From the NCBI GenBank assembly GCA_964429915.1, contig CAYSDZ010000001.1, forward strand, positions 1 through 64,000: 64,000 nucleotides of DNA, read 5' to 3'. The notes below the pieces were generated by a model. It was given only the letters and a program-made list of their open reading frames with translations. It was not told the DNA's origin and ran no database searches. This DNA comes from Alteromonas_F sp964429915. Lineage in GTDB: Bacteria > Pseudomonadota > Gammaproteobacteria > Enterobacterales > Alteromonadaceae. The position numbers were made by a program, and so were the translations under genes. Shown here piece by piece: positions 7,801-17,200 of this stretch (positions within the stretch are counted from its first letter, which is position 1; every line of letters begins with the position of its first letter).

Positions 7801-8727
7801 ATAAGGAGAAATAGCCGTGGGGTGATTATGCGTTTCCACTTTCATAAGAATGTCGATATGCTCAGCGGAATAGTCGTACTCTTTGGTTTCTGGATGCGGA
7901 TAGAACCTGCCAGCGATGCTCCCTTCCATTACTGAGGCATTATCGCTATAAGCAGACAACACATAGTCGGGTGTGATTTCAAAGGTATTCTTAATCATTT
8001 TAAACAATGATTTATCTTGCTTTACGCCGTCTATATCCCAACTGGCGTTAAAAATCTTATGTCTACAGTGCTCTGAATTAGCTTGAGCAAACATATACAA
8101 CTCGATATCGTTCGGATTGCGTTCTAGTTTTATAAAACTGTTAGTCAGATAAACGACTTCGTCATCTGCCAATGCTAAACCTAGCTGTTTATTAGCAAGG
8201 TCGAGCGCTTTTCTGCCTTCGCCCATAACATCAACAGATGAAAACGTATCTGGAATATTATCTTCGAAAAGTACTTTTGCATCTTCGATAGAACTAAATA
8301 CCTGCTCTGTCATTCTATCGTGAATAGCAGCGCGTAAAAATTGCAATAACGCTTCATTTAACTCGCCTTCAAGACTAACGGTATAGAAACAACCTCGTTC
8401 TATCCGCTTAATTTTTTTCAGGCCACAATTGTGTGCAATGTCGGTAGCCTTTGAAGACCAAGGTGATACGGTTCCTTGACGAGGAGTAACGAACAACGTG
8501 ATGCCATCTGATTTGTCGATAGTACTACTTGGTCCGTATTGCAAGAGCTTTTCTAGCTTGCTGAACTCATCTTCTGTGAGAGTTTCATTAGCGTGTAATT
8601 CAACTAAATGTACATATTCAGTATGAATAGCAGTCGCTATGATGGTATCTTGGGATAATTGTGAAATAAGCTTAGCAACACGAAAATCGGAAAGCGCGGG
8701 AGCGCCACGAACAACCAACATAGACAA
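4834..8727 (-). CDS. purL: Phosphoribosylformylglycinamidine synthase
   Basis: Converts FGAR, glutamine and ATP to FGAM in step 4 of purine synthesis. At 1297 aa it is the long single-chain proteobacterial form. The order is an N-terminal PurS-like domain, the linker, two AIRS-type ATP-binding halves (for example KVETHNHPTAISPYPGAATG) and a C-terminal glutamine amidotransferase with nucleophile Cys1138 in LGVCNGCQML and the catalytic pair His1262/Glu1264 in MMPHPER. It is divergent from the mltF-like gene with only 47 bp between them, the same arrangement as purL-mltF in E. coli. No obvious PurR operator was seen. Confidence 0.98.
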   Translation of the reverse strand: MSMLVVRGAPALSDFRVAKLISQLSQDTIIATAIHTEYVHLVELHANETLTEDEFSKLEKLLQYGPSSTIDKSDGITLFVTPRQGTVSPWSSKATDIAHNCGLKKIKRIERGCFYTVSLEGELNEALLQFLRAAIHDRMTEQVFSSIEDAKVLFEDNIPDTFSSVDVMGEGRKALDLANKQLGLALADDEVVYLTNSFIKLERNPNDIELYMFAQANSEHCRHKIFNASWDIDGVKQDKSLFKMIKNTFEITPDYVLSAYSDNASVMEGSIAGRFYPHPETKEYDYSAEHIDILMKVETHNHPTAISPYPGAATGSGGEIRDEGATGRGSKPKAGLVGFSVSNLQIPGALHPWEDDYGKPSRIVSAFDIMMDGPLGGAAFNNEFGRPNLLGYFRTFEQNSDGEESTRYGYHKPIMLAGGLGNIRRDHVAKGDITVGAKLIVLGGPAMNIGLGGGAASSMASGQSAEDLDFASVQRENPEMERRCQEVIDACWQLGDANPIQFIHDVGAGGLSNALPELVNDGGRGGKFELRKVLTDEAGMTPLEIWCNESQERYVLSVAPENLACFEAICRRERAPFAVVGEATQEQHLTLNDEKFGNTPIDMPLDVLLGKPPKMHRSALRQTSQARPFSTESIDLLEAAKRVLRLPTVGEKTFLITIGDRSVTGLVSRDQMVGPWQVPVADVAVTAAAFDTYQGEAMAMGERTPLAILNAAASARMAVGEMITNINAADVGSLNKIKLSANWMAAAGQPGQDAALYDAVKAVGEELCPQLGLTIPVGKDSMSMKTQWKDKNEEKSVTSPVSLIISGFSAVSDIRKTLTPQLQTKGETSLILVDLGLGKNRMGGSCLAQVYQQLGDTTPDVDDADLLKGFHNTCQQLLSKGITLAYHDRSDGGLFTTLAEMAFAGKTGLKIDLSPLSNNVAEALFNEELGAVLQVNTNDVDAVTELFKQNGVACVHEIGTLTNDDHLHFSKNGKELLQVSRTELRLDWAHTTYHMQKLRDNPDCAEQEHERKKDANDPGLHASLSFNINEDVAAPFIATGVKPKVAILREQGVNSQSEMAAAFHRAGFTPIDVHMSDIISGKHDLSDMQGLAACGGFSYGDVLGAGEGWAKTILFNSRVRDMFSRFFERNETFSLGVCNGCQMLSTIKTLIPGTEQWPRFVTNRSERFEARVAMVCVEQSSSVLLADMQGSRMPIAVSHGEGQVEFLSESRKQLESNQQVSLRYVDNYGNETENYPLNPNGSVAGITGVTSKDGRCTIMMPHPERVFRAVANSWRDPSWEEDGPWMRMFRNARKFIG

Positions 8728-8759
8728 ATTCCTGAAGTGACAGTAGTTAGAACGGGCGC

Positions 8760-8790
8760 ATTATAGAGCAAAACATGAAAATAAGTCACC
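8760..8790 (-). promoter_or_regulatory. Predicted sigma-70 promoter of purL
   Basis: Reading toward purL, a perfect TATAAT (8765-8760) has GTGACT 18 nt upstream as a fair -35. It lies in the 47-bp gap and the first codons of the divergent mltF-like gene, placing the transcript start about 25-30 nt before the purL ATG. Confidence 0.55.
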
Positions 8791-9994
8791 CACCTAAGCG
8801 GCTTTATCTCTTGCTTATAAGTTGTTTATTAATTAGCTGCTCGGTTGAAGACCATAAGCATAATGATGATAAGCAGGATTCCTTAGCTCAAACACGGTTC
8901 TCCCCCTTTCTTACGTTTGGTACTGTGTACAGTAGAAACACCTTCTTCTACGGGCCAAGAGGGCCAGAGGGCTTTGAATATGAGCTAATAAAAGGGTTTT
9001 CCAAATACGTAGGCATAGACATAGAAATCCAACCTTTTTCTGATTATTCCACCGTTCAGAATCTGTTGAAAAAGGGCAAGCTAGATATCGCGGCCACAGG
9101 ACAAGCCGCGCCTTTTGCTGACATTATTTTTTCAACACCTTTAGAGTCGTTCGGTCCAATTTACAGACTAACGGATGGCATTTCTGAGCAATCTAAGCTA
9201 TCTGAGCANNNNNNNNNNNNNNNNNNNNNNNNNNNNNNNNNNNNNNNNNNNNNNNNNNNNNNNNNNNNNNNNNNNNNNNNNNNNNNNNNNNNNNNNNNNN
9301 NNNNNNNNGTCCAATTTACAGACTAACGGATGGCATTTCTGAGCAATCTAAGCTATCTGAGCACGATAGCGAGACCTTAGTACCAATACGTTGGCAATTC
9401 GCCGATGGTAGAGACGACTTACTTCAAAGCCTCATGTTTGAATATCTGTCAGTAATTCGAGAAAATGGCCTTCTTTCCCAGCTTGAAGATAAATACTTCA
9501 ACCATGTTCAGCGTCAGCATTTTGTTGATACCGAAACGTTTATCAATGATGTAAAAAGCAAGCTAGAGTTTGTAAAGGCAACAATCAAAGCAGCGTCAAG
9601 CAATACAGACTGGCGTCTACTCGCAGCAATGAGTCATCAAACATCAAATTGGCACCCAAACACTAATTTTACAGAGGACGCCAATTTTTTTTCTCACTTA
9701 ATCAGGCGTATACCTGCCCGTATTCCCTCCCCTGACCGTATTTGGATGGCGTTAGCCGCATATCATATGGGTTTAGGGCACTTGGAAGATGCAAGAATAC
9801 TGACACAAAACCAAGGCGGCAATCCCGATATTTGGTTGGATGTTGAAACACGCATTCAACAATTACAACAAAAAAGCTACTACAGCCTAACTCGCTATGG
9901 CTATGTTAACGGAAGTGAAACGGTAGACTATGTAAAAAATATTCGTCGGTATTACGACACATTAATATGGCTAGAAGAAAGTATGCCTAGATAA
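8775..9994 (+). CDS. mltF: MltF-like lipoprotein, apparently catalytically dead, spanning an assembly gap
   Basis: Lies between purL and tadA exactly as mltF does in E. coli. The N-terminus is a lipoprotein signal (LLISCLLISC lipobox), followed by the first lobe of an SBP_bac_3-like domain (GPEGFEYELIKGFSKYVG, GKLDIAATG). After the gap comes the end of that domain (LSQLEDKYFNHV) and the transglycosylase region. The family block WRLLAAxxYQESHW reads WRLLAAMSHQTSNW here, so the catalytic Glu is Thr, and roughly 35-40 core residues normally between that block and PDRIWMALAAY are gone. If the 55-nt duplicate and the Ns are collapsed, the frame is continuous and gives about 354 aa, against ~450-520 for the family. 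It is a pseudoenzyme or decaying gene. Confidence 0.75.
9154..9363. other. Scaffold gap (100 N) with identical 55-nt flanks
   Basis: Exactly 100 Ns occupy 9209-9308. The 55 nt before them (9154-9208) are repeated without change after them (9309-9363). Fifty-five is a common de Bruijn k-mer size, so this looks like two contigs that overlap by one k-mer and were scaffolded without merging. A real tandem repeat or lost sequence cannot be excluded. Confidence 0.95.
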
Positions 9995-10195
9995 AACCAA
10001 GCTTAGAAAAAATAATGCACGTTAAACATTTTTTAAACGTTAACGAAACAAATCTGTCATAGTTGCTGTCTATGCTAATGAAAATAACAAAAAGACAGAT
10101 AAACTGAATTCACTGCTTGCATCTGCGGATACAAAAATATGAATAACGCGAAAAACGAGCATAAACAGTGCGATTCAACTTTTTAGGGTAATAAA

Positions 10196-10297
10196 ATGAA
10201 AAATACTAATCGACGACGAAAGTTAATTAAGCGGAATCATCAACGCGTGTTGCAGCGTAAAAAACTCCAACAATTTACAGAAATGCTCAATACCTAA
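10196..10297 (+). CDS. Possible 33-aa arginine/lysine-rich small protein
   Basis: A short frame, MKNTNRRRKLIKRNHQRV then LQRKKLQQFTEMLNT, preceded by AGGG about 10 nt before the ATG. More than a third of the residues are Arg or Lys and there is no membrane segment. It fills the space between the mltF-like gene and the convergent tadA, overlapping the tadA stop by a few bases. It could be a small nucleic-acid-binding peptide or a chance ORF. No family recognised. The other 200 bp of this interval show no further gene. Confidence 0.35.
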   Translation: MKNTNRRRKLIKRNHQRVLQRKKLQQFTEMLNT

Positions 10298-10800
10298 CTC
10301 TTTACTTTGCGCTTTTTGTTTTGTCGCAATGTACGGAAAAAGTTAGATAAAAGATGACTGCACTCTGCTTCAAGAACACCACTAGTCACATCCACTTGAT
10401 GATTCAACTGCGTATGGGAGCATAGGTTCAACACACTACCGGCAGCGCCCGTTTTGGCATCAGGGGCAGCAAAAACCAACCTAGAAACCCGCGAGTGGAC
10501 TAACAAGCCGGCGCACATGGAGCACGGCTCTAACGTTACGTATAAAGTAGTATCAATCAATCGATAATTATTTAATTTTTTCCCTGCTCGGCGGATAGCA
10601 ATCATTTCAGCATGTGCTGAAGGATCATTTAACGTAATCGATAAGTTACAACCTGCTGCAATAAATCGGTTGTTTTTAACCAACACTGCACCCACTGGGA
10701 TTTCTCCTCTTTGTGACGCAAACTGGCTAAGCCGAATAGCCTTGCTCATCCAATACTCATCGCGCGCTTTGTTTTGTGTGTCCATGGTCTGCATAGTCAA
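10294..10800 (-). CDS. tadA: tRNA-specific adenosine-34 deaminase
   Basis: Deaminates A34 to inosine in tRNA-Arg(ACG), enabling decoding of CGU/CGC/CGA. The 168-aa protein has the zinc-binding cytidine-deaminase fold: HAE at residues 63-65 (zinc His and catalytic Glu) and PCSMC at 92-96 (zinc cysteines), followed by the family segment VFAAPDAKTGAAGS. It is the expected neighbour of mltF and is convergent with it. An essential housekeeping gene with nothing unusual in sequence or length. Confidence 0.97.
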   Translation of the reverse strand: MTMQTMDTQNKARDEYWMSKAIRLSQFASQRGEIPVGAVLVKNNRFIAAGCNLSITLNDPSAHAEMIAIRRAGKKLNNYRLIDTTLYVTLEPCSMCAGLLVHSRVSRLVFAAPDAKTGAAGSVLNLCSHTQLNHQVDVTSGVLEAECSHLLSNFFRTLRQNKKRKVKS

Positions 10801-10914
10801 AATGTTGTCTTAGTTTGTAGGCACACTTTGTGCTTATGCCTTTGTGTATTGTTGTAATGGCTCAAATGAACATTACTTGTATTTATTTTAAATGACTTTG
10901 TAAGGAGTTGGAAT

Positions 10915-11859
10915 TTGGAATCTCAAACTTCCACTTTTGAAACACCCGTGCAGCCTGCTGTGATTTCATTTAATCATCACACACCCTCCTCGATGAATAA
11001 ATTTGATGAAGTTCAGTTTATTCACACTTTGTTATTACAGCTTATTCGCACTGTGGATGTGGACGAATTATTAACTCTATTTTACCACTCCGTCCAACAA
11101 ACACTCCCATTGGAGAGCCTTACATTAATTACTGATGATACCCGCTTAATTAAAGGGCGAATTGAAACACATGCTCCTCATACTATGACTCATAGTATGA
11201 TTCACAGTATAAATTTGGCATTAACGCGCAACGAGAATAAGGGAAGTGGAACTCAAGCGAGCCTTCGCTATCGCTTAACCAGACAGCTTTCTGTAATGGA
11301 AGACACGTTATTGACTAAAGTACACAATGCCGTTTCGCATTTAATGATTCACGCTCTTCATTTTGCCAAATTGAATCAACTCGCCACAAAGGATCCATTA
11401 ACCGGTCTTGGAAATCGCTCATCATTCGACGAAGACAGTTATAGCCTGCATCAAGCCTACTTAAGACAAGCAAAAAAATACGGCTTACTAGTACTGGATT
11501 TAGATAATTTCAAAACGGTGAATGACCGATTTGGACACCAAGAAGGCGATAACCTTTTACTGACGTTTGCTCAAATTCTTAACGATTCCCTTAGAGCCAA
11601 TGAAAAAGCCTATCGTTTTGGTGGCGATGAATTTTGCTGTTTAATAGAAACGGAGCAACGCCGTGCTATTGATTCAGTCGCTCGCCGTATTATGAGAAAC
11701 GCGGCAAAAAATGACCTACTCAAGCGGCATGGCGTCACCGTAAGTATCGGTGGAAGCGTATTTTCAGACAATGAAACCGTTACCGATATCTTTAATCGTG
11801 CTGATAAGGCGCTGTACGAAGTGAAACAAAAAGGTAAGCAGGGTTATTTGTTTCGCTAG
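10915..11859 (+). CDS. Diguanylate cyclase (GGDEF) with TTG start
   Basis: Makes cyclic di-GMP from two GTP. The 314-aa soluble protein has an N-terminal helical/GAF-like sensory region (about residues 30-150), then a full GGDEF domain starting at KDPLTGLGNR (159-168), with the active site RFGGDEF (GGDEF at 236-240). The product-inhibition site upstream reads RANE instead of RxxD, so feedback inhibition is probably lost. The start is TTG, chosen because a strong AAGGAG lies 7 nt upstream and no suitable ATG precedes the conserved sequence. It overlaps the convergent tilS gene by 68 bp. Confidence 0.92.
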   Translation: MESQTSTFETPVQPAVISFNHHTPSSMNKFDEVQFIHTLLLQLIRTVDVDELLTLFYHSVQQTLPLESLTLITDDTRLIKGRIETHAPHTMTHSMIHSINLALTRNENKGSGTQASLRYRLTRQLSVMEDTLLTKVHNAVSHLMIHALHFAKLNQLATKDPLTGLGNRSSFDEDSYSLHQAYLRQAKKYGLLVLDLDNFKTVNDRFGHQEGDNLLLTFAQILNDSLRANEKAYRFGGDEFCCLIETEQRRAIDSVARRIMRNAAKNDLLKRHGVTVSIGGSVFSDNETVTDIFNRADKALYEVKQKGKQGYLFR

Positions 11860-13246
11860 GCTGCCTTTTGGCTACGCTGTCTAATGCAAATGCTTTTGCA
11901 ATTGGGCAAATACCTAGCTCATTGATGAGTGCGATTAAGATATGGCCGCAAAACAAGCCTAAAGTGTGTTGTCGTAACCATGGTGCGATACGAGCTTGTT
12001 TAAAAAGCCTTTTCCCACTGATGCATTTATTTTCACTTATAGCAATTCGACTATGGGAATTCACCTGTTGTACTGTCACTAATTGAGTACGGGGTAACTC
12101 AAACATACACGTCGAACCGTGTTGTTCCGATAGTTCGGTAGCCTTCTCCATCCATTCAATATGCACACCCCACTGCTTGCTTACAGGCAAGTACTGCATG
12201 CTATCGAGAGATATCGCTTGCTCAAACCCACCGTAAAGGGGTGAAACTTCGCCTTGCTGTAAATAGAGATGGCCTGAAAAGCGCCGCAACACCGCTGAAT
12301 GAAAGTTAAGTTGTGGCTGTTTGTCTGGCGATGACTGTAGTGCATCTAAAAAGGCATGCAATTGATCATGTGCTGGAGACTTAACCCCATATTGAGAGCA
12401 CCAAAATCGTAACGTTTCGGCTTGCCACGCTTTGCTTAGCTTCAGGAGAGCGTGTTCAGGTAACACCTTTACTGACTTTTCATGCTGCTTTAACCAAGCT
12501 TGTGCTTGGTCTTCAATCAACTTGTTTTGTTGGGCACACAAGGCGGCACTTCTTGCCACTGCTTTCGTTAATCCTGTCCACCGTTTAGTAAGTAACGGCA
12601 GTACATCATTACGCAAAAAATTGCGGTCGTAGCTTGTGTCATAGTTTGAAGGGTCTTGAACACAACTTATCTTGTGTTCGGTGGTAAAATCGACGATGCG
12701 TTGTTGTGAACAGCTCAACCATGGTCTGAGTTGCAAAACACCGTCTATCTCTAGTTCTTTTGCCATACCCGACAAACCTTTTGGTCCTGCGCCACGTTTT
12801 AACTGCAATAAAACGGTTTCTAGTTGGTCATCTTCGTGCTGTGCAAGTAGAAGCACGCCTTTATGCGTTCTGCAGTATTCGCGCATGGCGTCATATCGCG
12901 CTTGTCTGGCTGAAGCTTCTATACTTTGTCTAGCCGCCGTATTCACTGTTACCTTTTGCCCAAAAAAGCCTAGACCTATGTCTCGTGCAAAATATTGACA
13001 GTGCGCAAGCCACTCATCTGCCTCGCTTTGCAAACCATGATGGACATGCATCAAAGTGACATAAGGTAAAGACTCAGGCAGAAGTGACATAGCATAAGCC
13101 AAGGCAGCGGAATCTTTACCTCCGCTAAATGCTACTACCCAATGAATGTCGGAAGGTGAGCGATTTCGTGCTGTCGCAGCAGCAGTAAGACACTGCCACA
13201 ATTCCTGCGGCAGTGAGTTTGAAGCAAAGGGTTTAGCAGTAGCCAA
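11792..13246 (-). CDS. tilS: tRNA(Ile)-lysidine synthase
   Basis: Attaches lysine to C34 of tRNA-Ile(CAU) so that it reads AUA. The N-terminal PP-loop ATPase motif is SGGKDS at residues 41-46 in VVAFSGGKDSAALAY; the C-terminal TilS substrate-binding domains follow. At 484 aa it is somewhat longer than the usual 430-460. The extra C-terminal tail is what overlaps the 3' end of the diguanylate cyclase gene on the other strand by 68 bp. Its start overlaps the accA stop by 14 bp, implying co-transcription with accA. Confidence 0.95.
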   Translation of the reverse strand: MATAKPFASNSLPQELWQCLTAAATARNRSPSDIHWVVAFSGGKDSAALAYAMSLLPESLPYVTLMHVHHGLQSEADEWLAHCQYFARDIGLGFFGQKVTVNTAARQSIEASARQARYDAMREYCRTHKGVLLLAQHEDDQLETVLLQLKRGAGPKGLSGMAKELEIDGVLQLRPWLSCSQQRIVDFTTEHKISCVQDPSNYDTSYDRNFLRNDVLPLLTKRWTGLTKAVARSAALCAQQNKLIEDQAQAWLKQHEKSVKVLPEHALLKLSKAWQAETLRFWCSQYGVKSPAHDQLHAFLDALQSSPDKQPQLNFHSAVLRRFSGHLYLQQGEVSPLYGGFEQAISLDSMQYLPVSKQWGVHIEWMEKATELSEQHGSTCMFELPRTQLVTVQQVNSHSRIAISENKCISGKRLFKQARIAPWLRQHTLGLFCGHILIALINELGICPIAKAFALDSVAKRQPSETNNPAYLFVSLRTAPYQHD

Positions 13247-14189
13247 ACGACATGAGCCGCTCGTAACGCTCGTCCATAAGTTGATCTTCAGACAAGGTCT
13301 GTAGTTGAGAGAGTTGTTGTTTCAGCGTTGCTTTCAAATTTGCAGCCATGGCTTGATGATCGCGGTGAGCTCCGCCTAGAGGCTCGTCAACAATGGTGTT
13401 GATTAGGTCAAGCTGCTTAATTTTGTCTGCACTTACGCCCATCGCATCGGCAGCTAATGGGGCTTTTTCAGCACTTTTCCATAAAATGGACGCACAACCT
13501 TCTGGGGAAATAACGGAGTATGTACTGTATTTCAACATATTTACTCTATCGCCAACGCCTATTGCCAAGGCCCCGCCCGACCCGCCTTCGCCAATCACAG
13601 TACAAATGATGGGTACGGTTAGTTCAGCCATTTCTTTTAAATTGCGCGCGATCGCTTCACTTTGTCCTCGCTCTTCAGCCCCTACACCCGGGTATGCTCC
13701 TGGGGTATCGATAAAAGTAACAATCGGCAGTTTAAAACGTTCAGCCATTTGCATTAAACGCAACGCTTTTCTATAGCCTTCGGGTTTAGGCATTCCAAAA
13801 TTACGACGAATTTTTTCTTTCGTATCACGGCCTTTTTGATGCCCGATAACCATCACAGATTGTCCGTCAAGTTTGGCTAACCCGCCTACAATGGCTTTAT
13901 CATCTGCATAAGCTCTGTCGCCGGCAAGCTCGTCGAATTCATCAAATATATGATCAATATAATCAAGTGTGTAAGGTCTCATAGGATGACGGGCAACTTG
14001 TGAAATTTGCCACGCTCCCAAGTCGTCGAAGATTTTTTTTGTTAATTCCTGACTGCGTTCTCGCAAACGATTAATCGACTCTTCCATTTCAACATCGAAT
14101 TCACTGCCTTGATTCACCAATTGCAGCTCTTCTATTTTGGCTTCCAGCTCTGCAATAGGCTGCTCGAAATCTAAAAATTGTATACTCAT
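13233..14189 (-). CDS. accA: Acetyl-CoA carboxylase carboxyltransferase subunit alpha
   Basis: With AccD it transfers the carboxyl group from biotin to acetyl-CoA, giving malonyl-CoA for fatty acid synthesis. The 318-aa protein is full length, with a coiled N-terminus (FEQPIAELEAKIEEL) and a crotonase-like core containing FIDTPGAYPGVGAEERGQ and EGGSGGALAIGVGDRV. It follows dnaE by 34 bp and overlaps tilS downstream, as in many gammaproteobacteria. Confidence 0.98.
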   Translation of the reverse strand: MSIQFLDFEQPIAELEAKIEELQLVNQGSEFDVEMEESINRLRERSQELTKKIFDDLGAWQISQVARHPMRPYTLDYIDHIFDEFDELAGDRAYADDKAIVGGLAKLDGQSVMVIGHQKGRDTKEKIRRNFGMPKPEGYRKALRLMQMAERFKLPIVTFIDTPGAYPGVGAEERGQSEAIARNLKEMAELTVPIICTVIGEGGSGGALAIGVGDRVNMLKYSTYSVISPEGCASILWKSAEKAPLAADAMGVSADKIKQLDLINTIVDEPLGGAHRDHQAMAANLKATLKQQLSQLQTLSEDQLMDERYERLMSFGYC

Positions 14190-14223
14190 TCTTATCTCTC
14201 ACGAATGTCGATGATGCTAGCAT

Positions 14224-17200
14224 TTAATGATAGCAAAGCTTCACCGCAGATTCGCCTAAATGTTGTTTTAAATCATGAAGTAGCTGATCGTCGGGTGTGA
14301 CATACCATTTTGCTGAGGGTTGCAGTGTCACTTGCGCATCAGGGTGAAAAACGCCTAGTTCAATGGGACAACTACCACCAGCATAGCCACTCAATATTTC
14401 AAGCAAGCGAATTTGTTTTTTCTCGCTCCACGATTCTGTATAAATAGTTAAAGCAATCGCCTTTGCGTATTGCTCTCTGGCCTGAATAATATCTTGTACA
14501 GCCCTACCTGTAATTGTATTGCCACCAGAGAAATCATCAAAGCTGACCTGTCCTTTTACCATCAAAATTTTATCAACTTCTAACAGCGTTTCAAATTCAT
14601 CAAAACTGTCAGGAAAAAAACGTACATCCATTCTGGCGCTTTTGTCGTCTAGGGTTACTATCGCCCAGCGTCTGCCTTTTTTATTGGTCATGACTCTTAC
14701 GTCAATGACCAAACCTACAGCAGTGGTTTGCTGGTCTTTTCTGGTTGGGCGCAAATCAACCAGTCTACCATCTGCATATCGGCTGATTTCATCGGCATAC
14801 TGATTAATCGGGTGGCCTGTTAAGTAGAGTCCTAAGGTCTCTTTTTCTCCCTCTAACCATACTTTTTCTGGCCAGTGAGGAACTTGTGCAAAGGCTTTTT
14901 CAACCTGTTCTGGTTCGGTAGTAAGCAAACCAAACATATCGGATTGCCCAAACGATTCCGCTTTTGCATGTTGACCTGCTGCGGCAATCGCTTCGGGAAG
15001 GCTAGCCATTATTGCTGCGCGATGAGGTCCTAAATTATCCATTGCACCTGATAGCACCAGTTTTTCTAATACCCTTTTGTTCACACGCTTAATGTCAACT
15101 TTTGCACAAAAATCAAATAGGTCTCTAAATGTACCGTGTTGCTCCCTTGCTTCGATAATCGCTTCTATCGGCCCCTCGCCCACGCCTTTTATCGCGCCGA
15201 TCCCGTAAACAATCTGACCTTTGCTGTTTACAGTAAACTTATATTTTCCTGTATTGAGGTCAGGCGGCAGAATGGTAAGCGCCATATTTTCGCACTCATC
15301 CACCAAGGTCACAATTTTATCGGTATTGTCCATATCGGCAGACATCACCGCAGCCATAAATTCAGCCGGATAATGCACCTTTAACCACAAGGTTTGATAT
15401 GAAACCAAGGCATACGCAGCAGAGTGCGATTTGTTGAATCCGTATCCTGCGAACTTTTCAACCAAATCAAAAATTTTCATAGACAGCTCGCCATCTACGC
15501 CATTTTCAATCGCACCTTTTTCAAAAATATCGCGTTGTTTGGCCATTTCTTCGGGTTTTTTCTTACCCATAGCCCGTCGCAATAAATCTGCACCACCGAG
15601 CGAATAACCGGCAAGCACTTGTGCAATTTGCATTACTTGCTCTTGATAAAGAATGATGCCGTAAGTCGGCTCCAAAATTTCTTGTAAACTGTCGTGTTGA
15701 TAGTTTTCGTCTGGATATGAGATAGCTTCACGGCCGTGTTTGCGATCAATGAAGTTATCTACCATGCCACTTTGTAGTGGACCGGGTCTGAATAGTGCTA
15801 CCAAGGCGATAATATCTTCGAAACAATCGGGCTTTAAGCGCTTGATCAACTCTTTCATACCACGCGATTCCAACTGGAACACCGCGGTTGTGTTCGCTTT
15901 TTGTAACGAACGAAAGGAGGCGGCATCATCAATAGGAATAGCGGTAATATCGATATGCTTTCCTTGCCCCTCCGCAATCATATCAATAGCCCATTGAATG
16001 ATGGTTAAGGTTCTTAAGCCTAAGAAATCGAACTTAACCAAGCCTGCGGTTTCGACATCGTTTTTATCAAATTGTGTTACTGGGTTTTTACCTTCATCAT
16101 CGCAATACAACGGGGCAAAATCGGTGATGGCAGTAGGCGCAATGACCACGCCTCCTGCATGCTTGCCAGCATTTCTAGTGACGCCTTCTAACACGCGCGC
16201 CATATCTATAAGGTCTTTGACATCTTCATCTTGGTCATAAAGTTCAGGCAACCTAGGCTCAACCTCGAAGGCTTTTTTTAAGGTCATACCGGGATCGCCA
16301 GGAATCAGCTTAGAGATTCGATCTACAAATCCGTAAGGATGACCTAGCACTCTACCCACATCTCTTACCACAGCCTTAGCGGCCATGGTACCAAAAGTAA
16401 TGATTTGTGATACGGCATCTCTGCCGTATAGTTGAGCAACATGGTCGATAACTTCATCACGCCGATCCATACAAAAGTCGATATCAAAATCGGGCATTGA
16501 TACTCGTTCAGGATTCAGGAATCGCTCGAATAGAAGGTCGAATTCTAGTGGGTCTAAATCGGTAATATCTAGGGCATAGGCAACTAAAGAACCCGCGCCT
16601 GAGCCTCGTCCCGGGCCAACAGGTACCCCGTTATCTTTACTCCATTGAATGAATTCCATCACGATAAGAAAATAACCGGGAAAGCCCATTTGATTAATAA
16701 CGTCGAGTTCTATTTGTAGTCGACTATCGTATTCTGGTCGTTTTTCTTGTCTCACGTTTTCGTCTAGAAATAACGTTTCAAGGCGTCGTTCCAAGCCTTC
16801 TTGCGACACTTTTACCAAATAGTCTTCGATCTTTAACCCTTCGGTAGGAAAGTTAGGCAGAAAATACTCGCCAAGACGCACGACAACATTGCAACGTTTG
16901 GCTATTTCAACCGTATTCTCTATCGCTTCAGGTATATCACTGAATTGCTCTGCCATTTCTTCAGCCGAACGTAAATATTGCTGTTCGCTGTAGTGCTTGG
17001 GTCGACGGTTGTCTTCAAGGGTGTAGCCATCGTGAATACATACACGGATTTCATGGGCGTCGAAGTAGTCCGTCTTTAAGAATACAACTTCGTTAGTTGC
17101 GACAACCGGTAAATCATAGCCTTCGGCCAATTCAACCGCCTTATGGATGTAATCTTCCTCTCCACTTCGTCCAGTACGTATGAGTTCAATGTAATAGCGG

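Noticed and set aside
8775..9326. Treating the two halves of the mltF-like gene as separate genes.
   Set aside because: The split is caused by the Ns; removing one 55-nt duplicate and the gap restores one continuous frame.
10054..10076. Pho-box-like sequence CTGTCATAGTTGCTGTC.
   Set aside because: The repeat spacing is 12 nt instead of 11 and the second half is degenerate; no phosphate-related gene is next to it.
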